Below are positions 38,769 to 48,579 of a stretch of 64,000 bases of DNA, piece after piece (the first letter of the stretch is position 1; each line of letters starts with the position of its first letter). The position numbers were made by a program, and so were the translations under genes. The notes beneath the pieces are model-generated. The model was not told the origin of the DNA. It searched no databases and worked only from the letters and a program-made list of their open reading frames with translations. The DNA comes from Mesorhizobium sp. dw_380 (GTDB taxonomy: Bacteria; Pseudomonadota; Alphaproteobacteria; Rhizobiales; Rhizobiaceae), in assembly GCF_018588885.1 (NCBI RefSeq), contig NZ_JAFFIW010000005.1:223196-287195 (forward strand), in the 5' to 3' direction.

Positions 38769-39404
38769 ATGGACGACACCAAAGCCCCCTCGCTGGAGCA
38801 GATCGCTTCGCCACGGCGGGCGCCGAGCCAGCAGCGCAGCCGCGAGCGGGTCGAGCGCATGCTGGCCGCTGCCTCGGCGCTGATCGCCGAGCAAGGCAGC
38901 GATGCCATGCGCATGGGGGAAGTCGCTGAACGGGCCGGGGTGTCGATCGGGTCGCTCTACCAGTTCTTTCCGGACAAGCGGGCGATCATCTGGGCGCTGG
39001 CCGAGCGCTACACCGCCGAGAGCCAAGCCTGCATCTCGGCAGCGTTCGCCGGGGTCGTCGACGCTGAAGGCCTGGGCCAAGCATTTTCAGAACTGATCGA
39101 TATCTACTACGGGCTGTTCCTGGCCGAGCCGGTGATCCGTGACGTCTGGTCGGGCACGCAGGCCGACAAGGCGCTGCGCCAGCTCGAACTCGCCGACAGC
39201 CGCGCCAACGCTGAGTTCCTCGTCGCGGTGCTGAAACGGCTGCGGCCCACGGCCGATCCGGAGGCACTCGAAACCACGGCATTCCTGGTCTGGCAGATGG
39301 GCGAGGCCGTGATGCGCCTGGCAATCTCGGTGGAACGGGAAGAGGGAGACCGGCTGGTCGCGGCCTACAAGCGCATGGCGCTCAGGGAATTGCTGGCCGA
39401 GTAG
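38769..39404 (+). CDS. TetR/AcrR family transcriptional regulator
   Basis: 211 residues from ATG 38769 (GGAG and AAGG upstream; in-frame TTG 38748 rejected). Helix-turn-helix region MRMGEVAERAGVSIGSLYQFFPDKRAIIWAL. Divergent from the DUF1772 gene; presumably represses it through the direct repeats between them. Confidence 0.92.
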   Translation: MDDTKAPSLEQIASPRRAPSQQRSRERVERMLAAASALIAEQGSDAMRMGEVAERAGVSIGSLYQFFPDKRAIIWALAERYTAESQACISAAFAGVVDAEGLGQAFSELIDIYYGLFLAEPVIRDVWSGTQADKALRQLELADSRANAEFLVAVLKRLRPTADPEALETTAFLVWQMGEAVMRLAISVEREEGDRLVAAYKRMALRELLAE

Positions 39405-39413
39405 GATGCTCTC

Positions 39414-39513
39414 ACCCTCCCCCTCGTGGGGAGGGTCGCTGCGAAGCAGCGGGGTGGGGGCGGCGCCGACCCCCACCCGGACCTTCGGTCCGACCTCCCC
39501 ACAGGGGGGAGGT
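39414..39513. repeat. REP-like palindromic element 2
   Basis: Left arm ACCCTCCCCCTCGTGGGGAG (39414 on) and right arm CGACCTCCCCACAGGGGGGA (39491 on), with GGGGTGGGGG and CCCCCACCC tracts inside. Same family as 7668-7797 but shorter (about 100 bp). Confidence 0.88.
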
Positions 39514-39555
39514 AGGGGTAAGCGCCAGCGTGAAGCGATCTGCATTGGTCAACAA

Positions 39556-39580
39556 AAAACCCGCCAAGAGGGCGGGTTTT
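39556..39580. terminator. Bidirectional terminator (tetR/rpmE)
   Basis: AAAACCCGCC, 5-nt loop, GGCGGGTTTT. A and T tracts on the two flanks serve tetR (+) and rpmE (-). Confidence 0.9.
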
Positions 39581-39605
39581 CCGAACTGCGACAAGAGCGT
39601 CGGGC

Positions 39606-39827
39606 TTAGAGGCCGAAACCTTCGAAGCGCTTCTTGAACTTCGACAGGCGGCCGCCGCGGTCGAGCAGGGTCTGCTGGCCGCCGGTCCAGGCCGGGTGGG
39701 TGGTCGGGTCGATATCGAGGTTCATCGTATCGCCTTCCTTGCCCCAGGTCGAACGGGTCGTGTATTCCGTGCCGTCGGTCATGACGACCTTGATGGTGTG
39801 GTAGTCGGGGTGAATAGCGCTCTTCAT
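39606..39827 (-). CDS. rpmE: 50S ribosomal protein L31 (cysteine-free form)
   Basis: 73 residues from ATG 39827 (AGGA 8 nt upstream): [18 protein letters not shown]..., [12 protein letters not shown] at the end. No cysteine, so it is the zinc-independent form. The leader contains a strong hairpin (39900-39930). Confidence 0.95.
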   Translation of the reverse strand: MKSAIHPDYHTIKVVMTDGTEYTTRSTWGKEGDTMNLDIDPTTHPAWTGGQQTLLDRGGRLSKFKKRFEGFGL

Positions 39828-39899
39828 GGTTCGGTTCCTGGCTTGCCGGCGCGGCTCACGGGCCAATGGCCTGCGTCGATGCGCCCCTTTTTAAAACTC

Positions 39900-39930
39900 G
39901 AAGCCACGGCTATTGAGGAGCCACGGCTTC
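39900..39930 (-). promoter_or_regulatory. Leader hairpin upstream of rpmE
   Basis: In the rpmE sense: GAAGCCGTGGCTCCTCAATA then GCCGTGGCTTC, two nested stems (GAAGCC/GGCTTC and GGCT/AGCC), followed by GAGTTTT. It lies 73 bp before the rpmE start and could be an attenuator or an L31 autoregulatory site if the promoter is upstream. Confidence 0.45.
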
Positions 39931-40033
39931 TAAAACGGTCGGCGTGCCTATACATCAGCCGGAATTGAATCACAAGGCCGCGGCAAGCGCATATTGTTGC
40001 GCATAAGCCCGGGCGGCTAGAGGAAACACCGAG

Positions 40034-41833
<1,800 letters not shown>

Positions 41834-41844
41834 GCATTTCGGCC

Positions 41845-41885
41845 TAGAGCGGTTCAGCGTTTCACGGAAACGCCAAACCGCTCTA
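41845..41885. terminator. Nested-stem terminator / repeat after the ABC exporter
   Basis: TAGAGCGGTT-CA-GCGTTTC-ACG-GAAACGC-CA-AACCGCTCTA: two nested perfect stems, followed by AACTTTTGTTTTT. Palindrome of a kind repeated in rhizobial genomes; lies between convergent genes. Confidence 0.8.
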
Positions 41886-41900
41886 ACTTTTGTTTTTATG

Positions 41901-41942
41901 CAATTCCTGTGGGAAAACCGTTTCACACTTTTCCTGGAATTG
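41901..41942. repeat. Intergenic palindromic repeat, family A, copy 2
   Basis: CAATTCC ... GGAATTG enclosing GGGAAAACCGTTTCACACTT. The central ~30 bases match 3973-4016. Confidence 0.8.
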
Positions 41943-41949
41943 TTCTAGC

Positions 41950-43920
41950 TCAGTTCGCCTCGGCTTCGGCGTAGGCGAAGTTGTAGTTCCAGCCGGAATT
42001 GTCGCTCATCTTCCTTCTGGACCTGAGATAGGAGCCGATGTTCTTGGCGGGAACCCGGTCGGCGATCGTCTTGAGAAACCAGTCGGCCTGAAATTCGGTC
42101 TGCGTGCTCGACCAGCGCGCCTTGAAAGCAACATAGGGCGTGATCACGTCGTCGGACTTCTCGGGTCCGACGAATTCCGCCTTCAGGTTCCTGACGATGC
42201 ACTGGTGGCGCCTGAACATCGGGCTGCCGAGCCAGATCGGCCCGGTCCTGCCAACCATGTCCGGCTCCGGCAGATTGCTAATGCCGACATCCGCCTTCAG
42301 CGGAAAATTCTTGGCGAGATCATCGGCGTCGAGATCTTCGGCCGGCAGTTCGTAGGCTTCGACCGTGGTGACGACGTTGCGGTCGCGGTCGTCCTTTGCC
42401 GACAGGGGCGCCAGGCTTGTCATCCCCGGATACTGGCGGTTGTAGTATTGCAGATAGTCGTCGGCGAGCTTGGTGGCCGATTGCGAAACCAGTCTGTAGC
42501 GCATGCTGTCGGCATCCGCGTCCCGGTAGGTCGTGCTGACCGTCAGCTTGAGCGCCTCGCCCTTGAATTTCGGAAAGTCGAACGCTTCGCTGACGAAAGT
42601 GGTCGGCTGGAAGAGCTCCTTGCGTTCGATCCGCTCCATCCGCGCGCTGCCGGCGACAACAGGCAAGGCAAAACCATAGTCCGGCGGAACAAGCTCCTCG
42701 GCCCTGCCGCCCTGCAGATAATTCGTCGCGTCGATCCAGTATGTCTGGCTTTGGATCGACGCCCTGACGATGACGTGGTCGAAAGCGCGGATCGTCGGCA
42801 GCATGTCGCCGAGCGCCAGTCCGCCGTCGAGATCGGTCAGGGCCGGATCGGCCTGGACACCGAGCCGGCGCAGGCTGGAGGCAAGAAGCAGCGCCTTGTC
42901 CTTGCAGTCGCCGAAGCCTGAAGCAATCACCGTGCTCGGGCTGCGGGGAATGTAGGAGCCGCGGCCCATCGACAGGCTTACATAACGGATGGTGTCCTGG
43001 ACCAGCCGCATCGCCTCGATCATCCGGTCTTCCGGCCTGGCGTATCTCGCGGCGATCTCGTCGAGCTTCGATGCGAACTCGGCCGGCAATTCCTGGTCGA
43101 GCCGATAGTAAGGCAACATCGCATCGACGACGTCCTGCCATTTGGTCGTCGAAGAGATCTGGATCGTCGGATAGGTCAGGAAATCCGCCGGCAGGTTCTC
43201 CTCGGATTTGACCGGGGCGGGATTGATGCTTTGCCAGATGTAGGATTTCGACGCGCCGTCGGTTTTGATATCCGGCTGGATGCCGGTCCGGAACTGACGG
43301 ATGTTCAAAGGCTGGTTTGCCGGCCAGGTCACCTCTTCACGGATGAGCGCGATCGGTTCGTCCCAGGCCACGGCGACCGAGCGGAAAAACAGATCGGCGC
43401 CGACGATCGGGGTTCGGATGGTGGTTTTGCCATAGTCGATGATGTCACCGACACGAACATCGTCGACATTCACATAGGCCGTGAGCCAGCCGTCGAACAG
43501 GCCTTTCTCGGCATCCTTCTCGCGCCGGAACACGTCGAAGGTGGCCCCTGGCAGCCGGTCGATGACCACACCGTCGCGAATGATGTTCAGCCAGTTCATC
43601 GTAACCTGCGACGTCGCCGGGTCGAATTCGAAATTTATGGCGGCGCCGCGCTCGAGCCCAGTGCGGTCGACTATTTTGTAGGCATAGTGGTCGAAGGCTT
43701 CGATCCCATCGGGCCGCTGCCGGACCTGATACTCCGAGACAAGGTTGGAGATGCCGCTCTTGATCTGGCTGTCGAAGCGCGGATCGGGCTTTGGAAGCTC
43801 GATCCGGTCGACCCAGCCGCCAGGGCTGCCCTTGTGGATTTCGGCATCGGCCATAGCTGGCGCGCTGAAAAGCGCAAAGGCAATCAAGACGAAAAGCCGC
43901 GTGATCGCAGAAGATGTCAC
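41950..43920 (-). CDS. Exported DUF3857/transglutaminase-core protein
   Basis: 656 residues from GTG 43920, chosen because the signal peptide (ITRLFVLIAFALFSAPAMA) then sits at the N-terminus; the ribosome site is weak. Residues ~40-240 are DUF3857; the transglutaminase-like core follows with the catalytic Cys in ASGFGDCKDKALLLASSL near 337, His in AFDHVIVRAS and Asp in YWIDATNYLQGG. The C-terminal part is a DUF3858-like domain. Expected in the periplasm or outer envelope; substrate unknown. Confidence 0.85.
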   Translation of the reverse strand: MTSSAITRLFVLIAFALFSAPAMADAEIHKGSPGGWVDRIELPKPDPRFDSQIKSGISNLVSEYQVRQRPDGIEAFDHYAYKIVDRTGLERGAAINFEFDPATSQVTMNWLNIIRDGVVIDRLPGATFDVFRREKDAEKGLFDGWLTAYVNVDDVRVGDIIDYGKTTIRTPIVGADLFFRSVAVAWDEPIALIREEVTWPANQPLNIRQFRTGIQPDIKTDGASKSYIWQSINPAPVKSEENLPADFLTYPTIQISSTTKWQDVVDAMLPYYRLDQELPAEFASKLDEIAARYARPEDRMIEAMRLVQDTIRYVSLSMGRGSYIPRSPSTVIASGFGDCKDKALLLASSLRRLGVQADPALTDLDGGLALGDMLPTIRAFDHVIVRASIQSQTYWIDATNYLQGGRAEELVPPDYGFALPVVAGSARMERIERKELFQPTTFVSEAFDFPKFKGEALKLTVSTTYRDADADSMRYRLVSQSATKLADDYLQYYNRQYPGMTSLAPLSAKDDRDRNVVTTVEAYELPAEDLDADDLAKNFPLKADVGISNLPEPDMVGRTGPIWLGSPMFRRHQCIVRNLKAEFVGPEKSDDVITPYVAFKARWSSTQTEFQADWFLKTIADRVPAKNIGSYLRSRRKMSDNSGWNYNFAYAEAEAN

Positions 43921-44068
43921 CGGAAAGCACCCGCCCTTGTGATCCGCACTTGCAACATGCCGTCGGATACCACCAGTGATAGAAAAGTAGAGGCGATCCC
44001 GCAAGGTCGCCGCCAAGTGATGCCTCATCGCCTTTACGTTCGCCCGCTGTTGTCGCCGGTCACCGAAA

Positions 44069-45556
44069 TCAGGAGGCGCCGTAACGCTGCTTGAGGTGAT
44101 CGACGAAATAGACGGCGTTGAGCTTTTCGCCGGTGGCGCGTTCGAGCAGGTCCGGGGTCGACCAGCGTGAGCCCTGCGACCATATCTTCTTGCGGCGCCA
44201 GTCGTTGATATCAGCGAAATTCCCTTTCGCCAGATCGTCGTCGGCCGAGGGATGCTCTCGCGTCAGCGCGGCCCATTGCTGCGCCGCCATCATCGCGCCC
44301 AGCGTGTAGGACGGGAAGTAGCCGAAGGCGGCCCCCGGCCAATGCACATCCTGCATCGGCCCGTCGGCAGGATTGTCCGACGTGGACAGGCCAAGATAGT
44401 CGCGCATCTTGGCGTCCCAGGCTTCGGGCAAATCGGCAACATCGAGGCTGCCCGAGACCAGCTCCTGCTCCAGCTCGTAGCGCAGGATGACATGCAGGGG
44501 ATAGGTCACCTCGTCGGCGTCGACGCGGATCAGGCCGCGCTCGACGCGATGCACATGCGGCAGGATATCGTCGAGCGACCAGGCTTCGCCGAGATGCTTT
44601 TCCACCACCGGCAGCGCCCAGCGCCAGAAGGCGGGGTTGCGACCGATCTGCTTTTCGACGAACAGGCTCTGGCTTTCATGCACGGCCATGCCGCGCGCCT
44701 TGCCGAGCGGCCAGTGCGACCATGCCTTGGGCAGGTTCTGTTCATAGAGCGCATGCCCGGTCTCGTGCAGCACGCCCATCAGCGCCGACAGGAAATCGGA
44801 CGTCTTGTAACGGGTGGTGATGCGCACGTCGCTCGGCACGCCGCCGCAGAAGGGATGGTGCGACACCGACAGCGAGCCGTGCGTCAGGTCGAAGCCGACC
44901 GCCGCCATCATGGCAAGGCCGAGTTCGCGCTGGCGGTCGATCGCATAGGTGCCCGAAAGCGGCTTCAGCGGACGCTTGCGCAGGCGCGCTTCCTGCACTG
45001 CCAGCGCCTCCGGCACGAATCCCTTGAGGAAGGCCTTCAGGTCGGCGAAGACAGGGGTGATGTCCGCGGTACGGTTGCCGGGGTCGAATTGCTCCATCAG
45101 CGCGTCATAGGGCGCGAGGCCGAGCACGTCGGAGCGCAGAGCCGCCTCCTCACGCACCAGCGCCACCACGCCCTCGAGCGCCGGCTGGAAGCTGGCCCAA
45201 TCGTTCTTGGCGCGCAGGTCGCGCCATAGCTGCTCGCAACGCATGCGCGCCGTCGTCTGGCGTTCGACGAATTCGACCGGCAGGCAGGTCAAATTGGTGT
45301 ATTGCCGCCGCAACTCGGCGAGAGCCGCGCGCTGCTCGTCGTCGAGCGCTTCGCCTTCGGCGGCGGCGATCCAGTCCGCTATTTCCGGCGCGGTCGCCCT
45401 GGTGTGGTACATGCCGGCCAGTGCCGCCATCGCCTCGGCACGTTTCTCGCCGCCGCCGACGGACATGTGGGTGGCTTCATCGGCGCCGAGGATGGCCAGC
45501 GCATGCTCAAGCGCTTCGAGCTTGTGGCCGAGGTCATCGAGTTTCTGAAAGGACAT
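44069..45556 (-). CDS. Carboxypeptidase M32 (thermostable carboxypeptidase 1 type)
   Basis: 495 residues from ATG 45556 with GGAA 6 nt upstream. Zinc site HETGH in VLHETGHALYEQ near 264, and the conserved MAVHESQSLFVEKQIGRN downstream; DVRITTRY and WPGAAFGYFPSYTLG are also M32 hallmarks. Cytoplasmic peptidase. An extended N-terminal frame (to 45613) is not supported. Confidence 0.95.
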   Translation of the reverse strand: MSFQKLDDLGHKLEALEHALAILGADEATHMSVGGGEKRAEAMAALAGMYHTRATAPEIADWIAAAEGEALDDEQRAALAELRRQYTNLTCLPVEFVERQTTARMRCEQLWRDLRAKNDWASFQPALEGVVALVREEAALRSDVLGLAPYDALMEQFDPGNRTADITPVFADLKAFLKGFVPEALAVQEARLRKRPLKPLSGTYAIDRQRELGLAMMAAVGFDLTHGSLSVSHHPFCGGVPSDVRITTRYKTSDFLSALMGVLHETGHALYEQNLPKAWSHWPLGKARGMAVHESQSLFVEKQIGRNPAFWRWALPVVEKHLGEAWSLDDILPHVHRVERGLIRVDADEVTYPLHVILRYELEQELVSGSLDVADLPEAWDAKMRDYLGLSTSDNPADGPMQDVHWPGAAFGYFPSYTLGAMMAAQQWAALTREHPSADDDLAKGNFADINDWRRKKIWSQGSRWSTPDLLERATGEKLNAVYFVDHLKQRYGAS

Positions 45557-45697
45557 GGCGGCTTCCGTGGTTGAGGACGGCGCGAAAAGACACCAACGCA
45601 AAAGCGTTGGCAACCCTCAGATGCCGTCCGGGAGATGCGCCTTGCGCGGACGGCGCCGCGCATGAAATGCTGCCGGGACCAAATGAAGGGGGAGCAA

Positions 45698-46051
45698 ATG
45701 ATCGGCAACATCCTGGTCGGGCTGGTGGCCTTGATCCATGTCTATATCGTCTATCTCGAGATGGTGCTTTGGGACACGCCGCGCGGGCACAAGACATTCC
45801 GCCTGACGCCGGAATTCGCCAATGCCTCGAAGGTGCTCGCCGCCAATCAAGGCCTCTACAACGGATTTCTCGCCGCCGGCCTGATCTGGGGGCTCACCCT
45901 CGGCGCCGCCGGTTTTCAGGTCAAGGTTTTCTTCCTGCTTTGCGTGGCCATTGCCGGCGCCTACGGCGCGGCAACGGTCGGGCGCAAGATCCTGTTCATC
46001 CAGACCGTGCCGGCGGTGATCGCCCTGGTCGCCGTCTGGCTGGGCTGGTAG
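45698..46051 (+). CDS. DUF1304 family membrane protein
   Basis: 117 residues from ATG 45698 (GGGGGAG upstream). Four hydrophobic segments: IGNILVGLVALIHVYIVYLE, GLYNGFLAAGLIWGLTLG, KVFFLLCVAIAGAYGAATVG, TVPAVIALVAVWLG. RLTPEFANASKVLAANQGLYN is the family signature. Function unknown. Confidence 0.9.
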   Translation: MIGNILVGLVALIHVYIVYLEMVLWDTPRGHKTFRLTPEFANASKVLAANQGLYNGFLAAGLIWGLTLGAAGFQVKVFFLLCVAIAGAYGAATVGRKILFIQTVPAVIALVAVWLGW

Positions 46052-46119
46052 CAAAAAGGGCGCCCGCGGGATCCCGAAGGCGCCAGGTGGTCCCTTCCTC
46101 TTGGACCTTTCCAGAGGCT

Positions 46120-46545
46120 TCAGCCGTTCGGATAGTGTCCGCCGTCGGAGCCGTCGCCGATCATGAAGCCGCCGCCGGTGTCGGCCCTCAGCCGCTGGTC
46201 GACATTGTCGAGACGGCGCAGCAGGTCATGATATTGCGCGGCCGGTATCCTGCCGTGATCGGACGCGGCGATCTTCTCGGCCGCCTGGCTGATGCGGGCG
46301 GTGCGCATTTCCAGGCGCTCCGCCACCGCAGGGGTGATGTTGTTGGCTTGTCTCGCGTCGACTATGCCCTGGTGGACGCCCTGAACCTGTTCGACGAGGG
46401 CCTCGACACGTGGGCCGGTCATGTCGGTCGGCTCGGTCGCGTCGAGAGCGCCCTTGTGATGGCCCGCAGCGTAGGCGCCGGCAAGCGGGGCGGCAATCAG
46501 AATTGCGGCAAGGGTTGCAGTCTTGAGAGATGCTGAAGAGCGCAT
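46120..46545 (-). CDS. Small exported protein, GDGxDGGxYPNG family, copy 2
   Basis: 141 residues from ATG 46545 (AAGGAGG upstream). Signal peptide LKTATLAAILIAAPLAGAYA. Two helices (EALVEQVQGVHQGIVDARQAN, AERLEMRTARISQAAEKI) then the shared IPAAQYHDLLRRLDNVDQRL and the C-terminal IGDGSDGGHYPNG. Clear paralogue of 46942-47334, including the promoter. No cysteine. Function unknown. Confidence 0.8.
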   Translation of the reverse strand: MRSSASLKTATLAAILIAAPLAGAYAAGHHKGALDATEPTDMTGPRVEALVEQVQGVHQGIVDARQANNITPAVAERLEMRTARISQAAEKIAASDHGRIPAAQYHDLLRRLDNVDQRLRADTGGGFMIGDGSDGGHYPNG

Positions 46546-46941
46546 GACGGCGCCTCCTTTTTGCTGGGAAGCGAGCGGCCTTTGCCACTCCGCGTTCCGG
46601 ACGTGGGCCGTCCGGTTCCGTCGCGTCGCGATGAGAGGCATCGCCGACGGTTCTCGGCCCTGCGCGGCAAGCTAGGAGCGCTCCGGTGCGAAGTGTAATT
46701 AAAAAAAGATAATCTTTTCAGGCCTTGCCGGCTTCGGACTGCGCCCTAGAGTTGAGCCGGCGAACAATTTCGCGTGAGTTCGCGTGATGATGGATCAACG
46801 TTCGGTGAGCTTCAGTTCAACGCGGTGAATTCTTGCCATCAATTCTTCCTGTCAAGGAGTGGAGTAAGCGCAATCGATCTCCCCGCGCGCCGAATGGGGC
46901 GCGCGGGACTGTCGCGACAAACCCGCTTCAATGGATGGACT
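46546..46941. other. Region between the two paralogues
   Basis: 396 bp. 46546-46715 is the promoter/leader of the left paralogue, matching the leader of the right paralogue (AAAAAAGATAATCTTTTCAG versus AAAAATTGTAATCTTTTGAG). 46796-46831 is a remnant of the OmpA-protein 3' end. 46840-46941 has no assignable feature. Confidence 0.65.
46796..46831 (-). pseudogene. Remnant of the OmpA-type gene 3' end
   Basis: Translates to IHRVELKLTER and a TGA stop, against KNRRIELKLTER and a TAG stop at the end of the intact OmpA-domain gene (47550). About 35 bases match (TTCGGTGAGCTTCAGTTCAA is identical in both). Explained by a segmental duplication that took in the end of the neighbouring gene. Confidence 0.8.
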
Positions 46942-47334
46942 TCAGCCGTTCGGATAATATCCGCCGTCGGCGCCATCGCCGATCAGGGGGCTGCTGCCCG
47001 TGGCGTTCCGCAGGCGCTCGCCCACGTCATCGAGCTGCGCAACCAACTGCCGATATTGCGCGGCCGGTATCGTACCATGCCCCGCTGCAGCTTCCCTTTG
47101 TGCGACCCGGCTGATGTGGACAGCTTGCATGTGAAGGCTGCGCGCCTCGTCCGGTTTGATCTTGTTCACCTGCCTCGCCGCCATAATGCCCTGATCCAGG
47201 CTCTGTGCCTGATCAATCAGGCCTGCCGTGCGCGGGGTATAAAAGCCGGCCGATGCTGCGTAGGCGCCGGCATACGGAACTGTGGCGAGAAGTGCGGCGA
47301 GCGCCGCGGTCCTGGGTATCTTGAAAGAACGCAT
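46942..47334 (-). CDS. Small exported protein, GDGxDGGxYPNG family, copy 1
   Basis: 130 residues from ATG 47334 (GGGAGA upstream). Signal peptide RTAALAALLATVPYAGAYA; IDQAQSLDQGIMAARQVNKI, HMQAVHISRVAQREA, then IPAAQYRQLVAQLDDVGERL and IGDGADGGYYPNG. Aligns along its length with the copy at 46120. Its position next to the OmpA gene makes it the likely ancestral copy. Function unknown. Confidence 0.8.
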   Translation of the reverse strand: MRSFKIPRTAALAALLATVPYAGAYAASAGFYTPRTAGLIDQAQSLDQGIMAARQVNKIKPDEARSLHMQAVHISRVAQREAAAGHGTIPAAQYRQLVAQLDDVGERLRNATGSSPLIGDGADGGYYPNG

Positions 47335-47549
47335 GGCTGCGTCTCCCTGCTGCTGGGAAGGCGGCGCCGGAGCGACCTGCCTTCCGGCTTGGGCCGTCCA
47401 GTTCCGTCGCGTCGCGATGTGGGAGGCACCGCCGGCGGTCCTCGGCCCTGTATGCAACCTAGGAGCGATCCCCGACAAAGTGGAATCAAAAAATTGTAAT
47501 CTTTTGAGGCCTCGTCATAGGCCTGTGGCGCCCTAAAAATGGCGGCCGC

Positions 47550-48578
47550 CTAGCGTTCGGTGAGCTTCAGTTCAATGCGGCGGTTCTTGTTGCGCGCCTC
47601 GTCGGTATCGGCGGGGTCGAGCGGTTGAAACTCGCCGAAGCCTGCAGCGACCAGCCGGTTGGCCGGTACGCCGTTCTCGATCAGGAACTTGACCACCGAG
47701 GTCGAACGCGCCGTCGACAGTTCCCAATTGTCGCGGTAGCGGCCGGTGCCGGAGAGCGGCTTGTTGTCGGTGTGGCCGTCGACGCGCAGCACCCAGTTGA
47801 TCTCGGGTGGAATTTCCTTCTGCAGCTCGATGATGGCGTCGGCGAGCTTCTTCATCTCGACCTTGCCGGCATCGTTGATCACCTCGGAGCCGGTCGGGAA
47901 CAGCACTTCCGACTGGAAGACGAAGCGGTCGCCGACGATGCGGATGTTCTCGCGGTCGGCGAGGATCTCGCGCAGGCGCCCGAAGAAATCGGAGCGGTAG
48001 CGGTTCAATTCCTGCACGCGCTGCGCCAGCGCCACGTTCAGGCGGCGGCCGAGATCGGCGATCTTGGTGTTGGAATCGCGGTCGCGGGTTTCGGACACGT
48101 TGAGCGCATCCTCGAGCGCGCCGATCTGCTTGCGCAGCGCGGCAATCTGCTGGTTAAGGATCTCGACCTGGCTCAGCGCCTGCTGGCTGATCTGGCGCTG
48201 GCTGTCGAGTTCGCCCGAAAGAGCGGTGGCCCGCTGGTTGGCGGCGTCGCCGGCGCCGGCGCCTTGCGCCAATAATTGTTCGAGACGGCTCTTCTCCGCC
48301 TCTGAGGCCGACAGCGACGCCTGCAAATTGGCGAGCGAATCTTCCTTGTCCTGAGTCGACGAGCGCTCCAGTGCCAGAAGCTGGGTCAGTTCGTTGATCT
48401 GTGAGTTGAGGCGGTTGAGCACCGTATCCTTGCCGGAGATTTCGCGGCCTAGCAGGAACTGCGCCAGCACGAAGACAGTAAGCAGGAACATGATCGCCAG
48501 AAGCAGCGTCGACAGTGCGTCGACGAAGCCCGGCCAGTAGTCGATGCGGCGATCGGCGCGTCGCCTTGCCAGCGCCAC
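47550..48578 (-). CDS. OmpA-domain membrane protein (MotB/TolR-like partner)
   Basis: 342 residues from GTG 48578. One N-terminal transmembrane helix (GFVDALSTLLLAIMFLLTVF) carrying the Asp expected of a proton-channel B subunit, a ~130-residue coiled coil (LNRLNSQINELTQLLALERS to QIAALRKQIGALEDALN), and a C-terminal OmpA peptidoglycan-binding domain (VDGHTDNKPLSGTGRYRDNW, NRRIELKLTER). One base after the MotA/TolQ-like gene; the pair makes an energised envelope motor whose purpose is unknown. Not flagellar by context. Confidence 0.9.
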   Translation of the reverse strand: MALARRRADRRIDYWPGFVDALSTLLLAIMFLLTVFVLAQFLLGREISGKDTVLNRLNSQINELTQLLALERSSTQDKEDSLANLQASLSASEAEKSRLEQLLAQGAGAGDAANQRATALSGELDSQRQISQQALSQVEILNQQIAALRKQIGALEDALNVSETRDRDSNTKIADLGRRLNVALAQRVQELNRYRSDFFGRLREILADRENIRIVGDRFVFQSEVLFPTGSEVINDAGKVEMKKLADAIIELQKEIPPEINWVLRVDGHTDNKPLSGTGRYRDNWELSTARSTSVVKFLIENGVPANRLVAAGFGEFQPLDPADTDEARNKNRRIELKLTER

Positions 48579-48579
48579 G

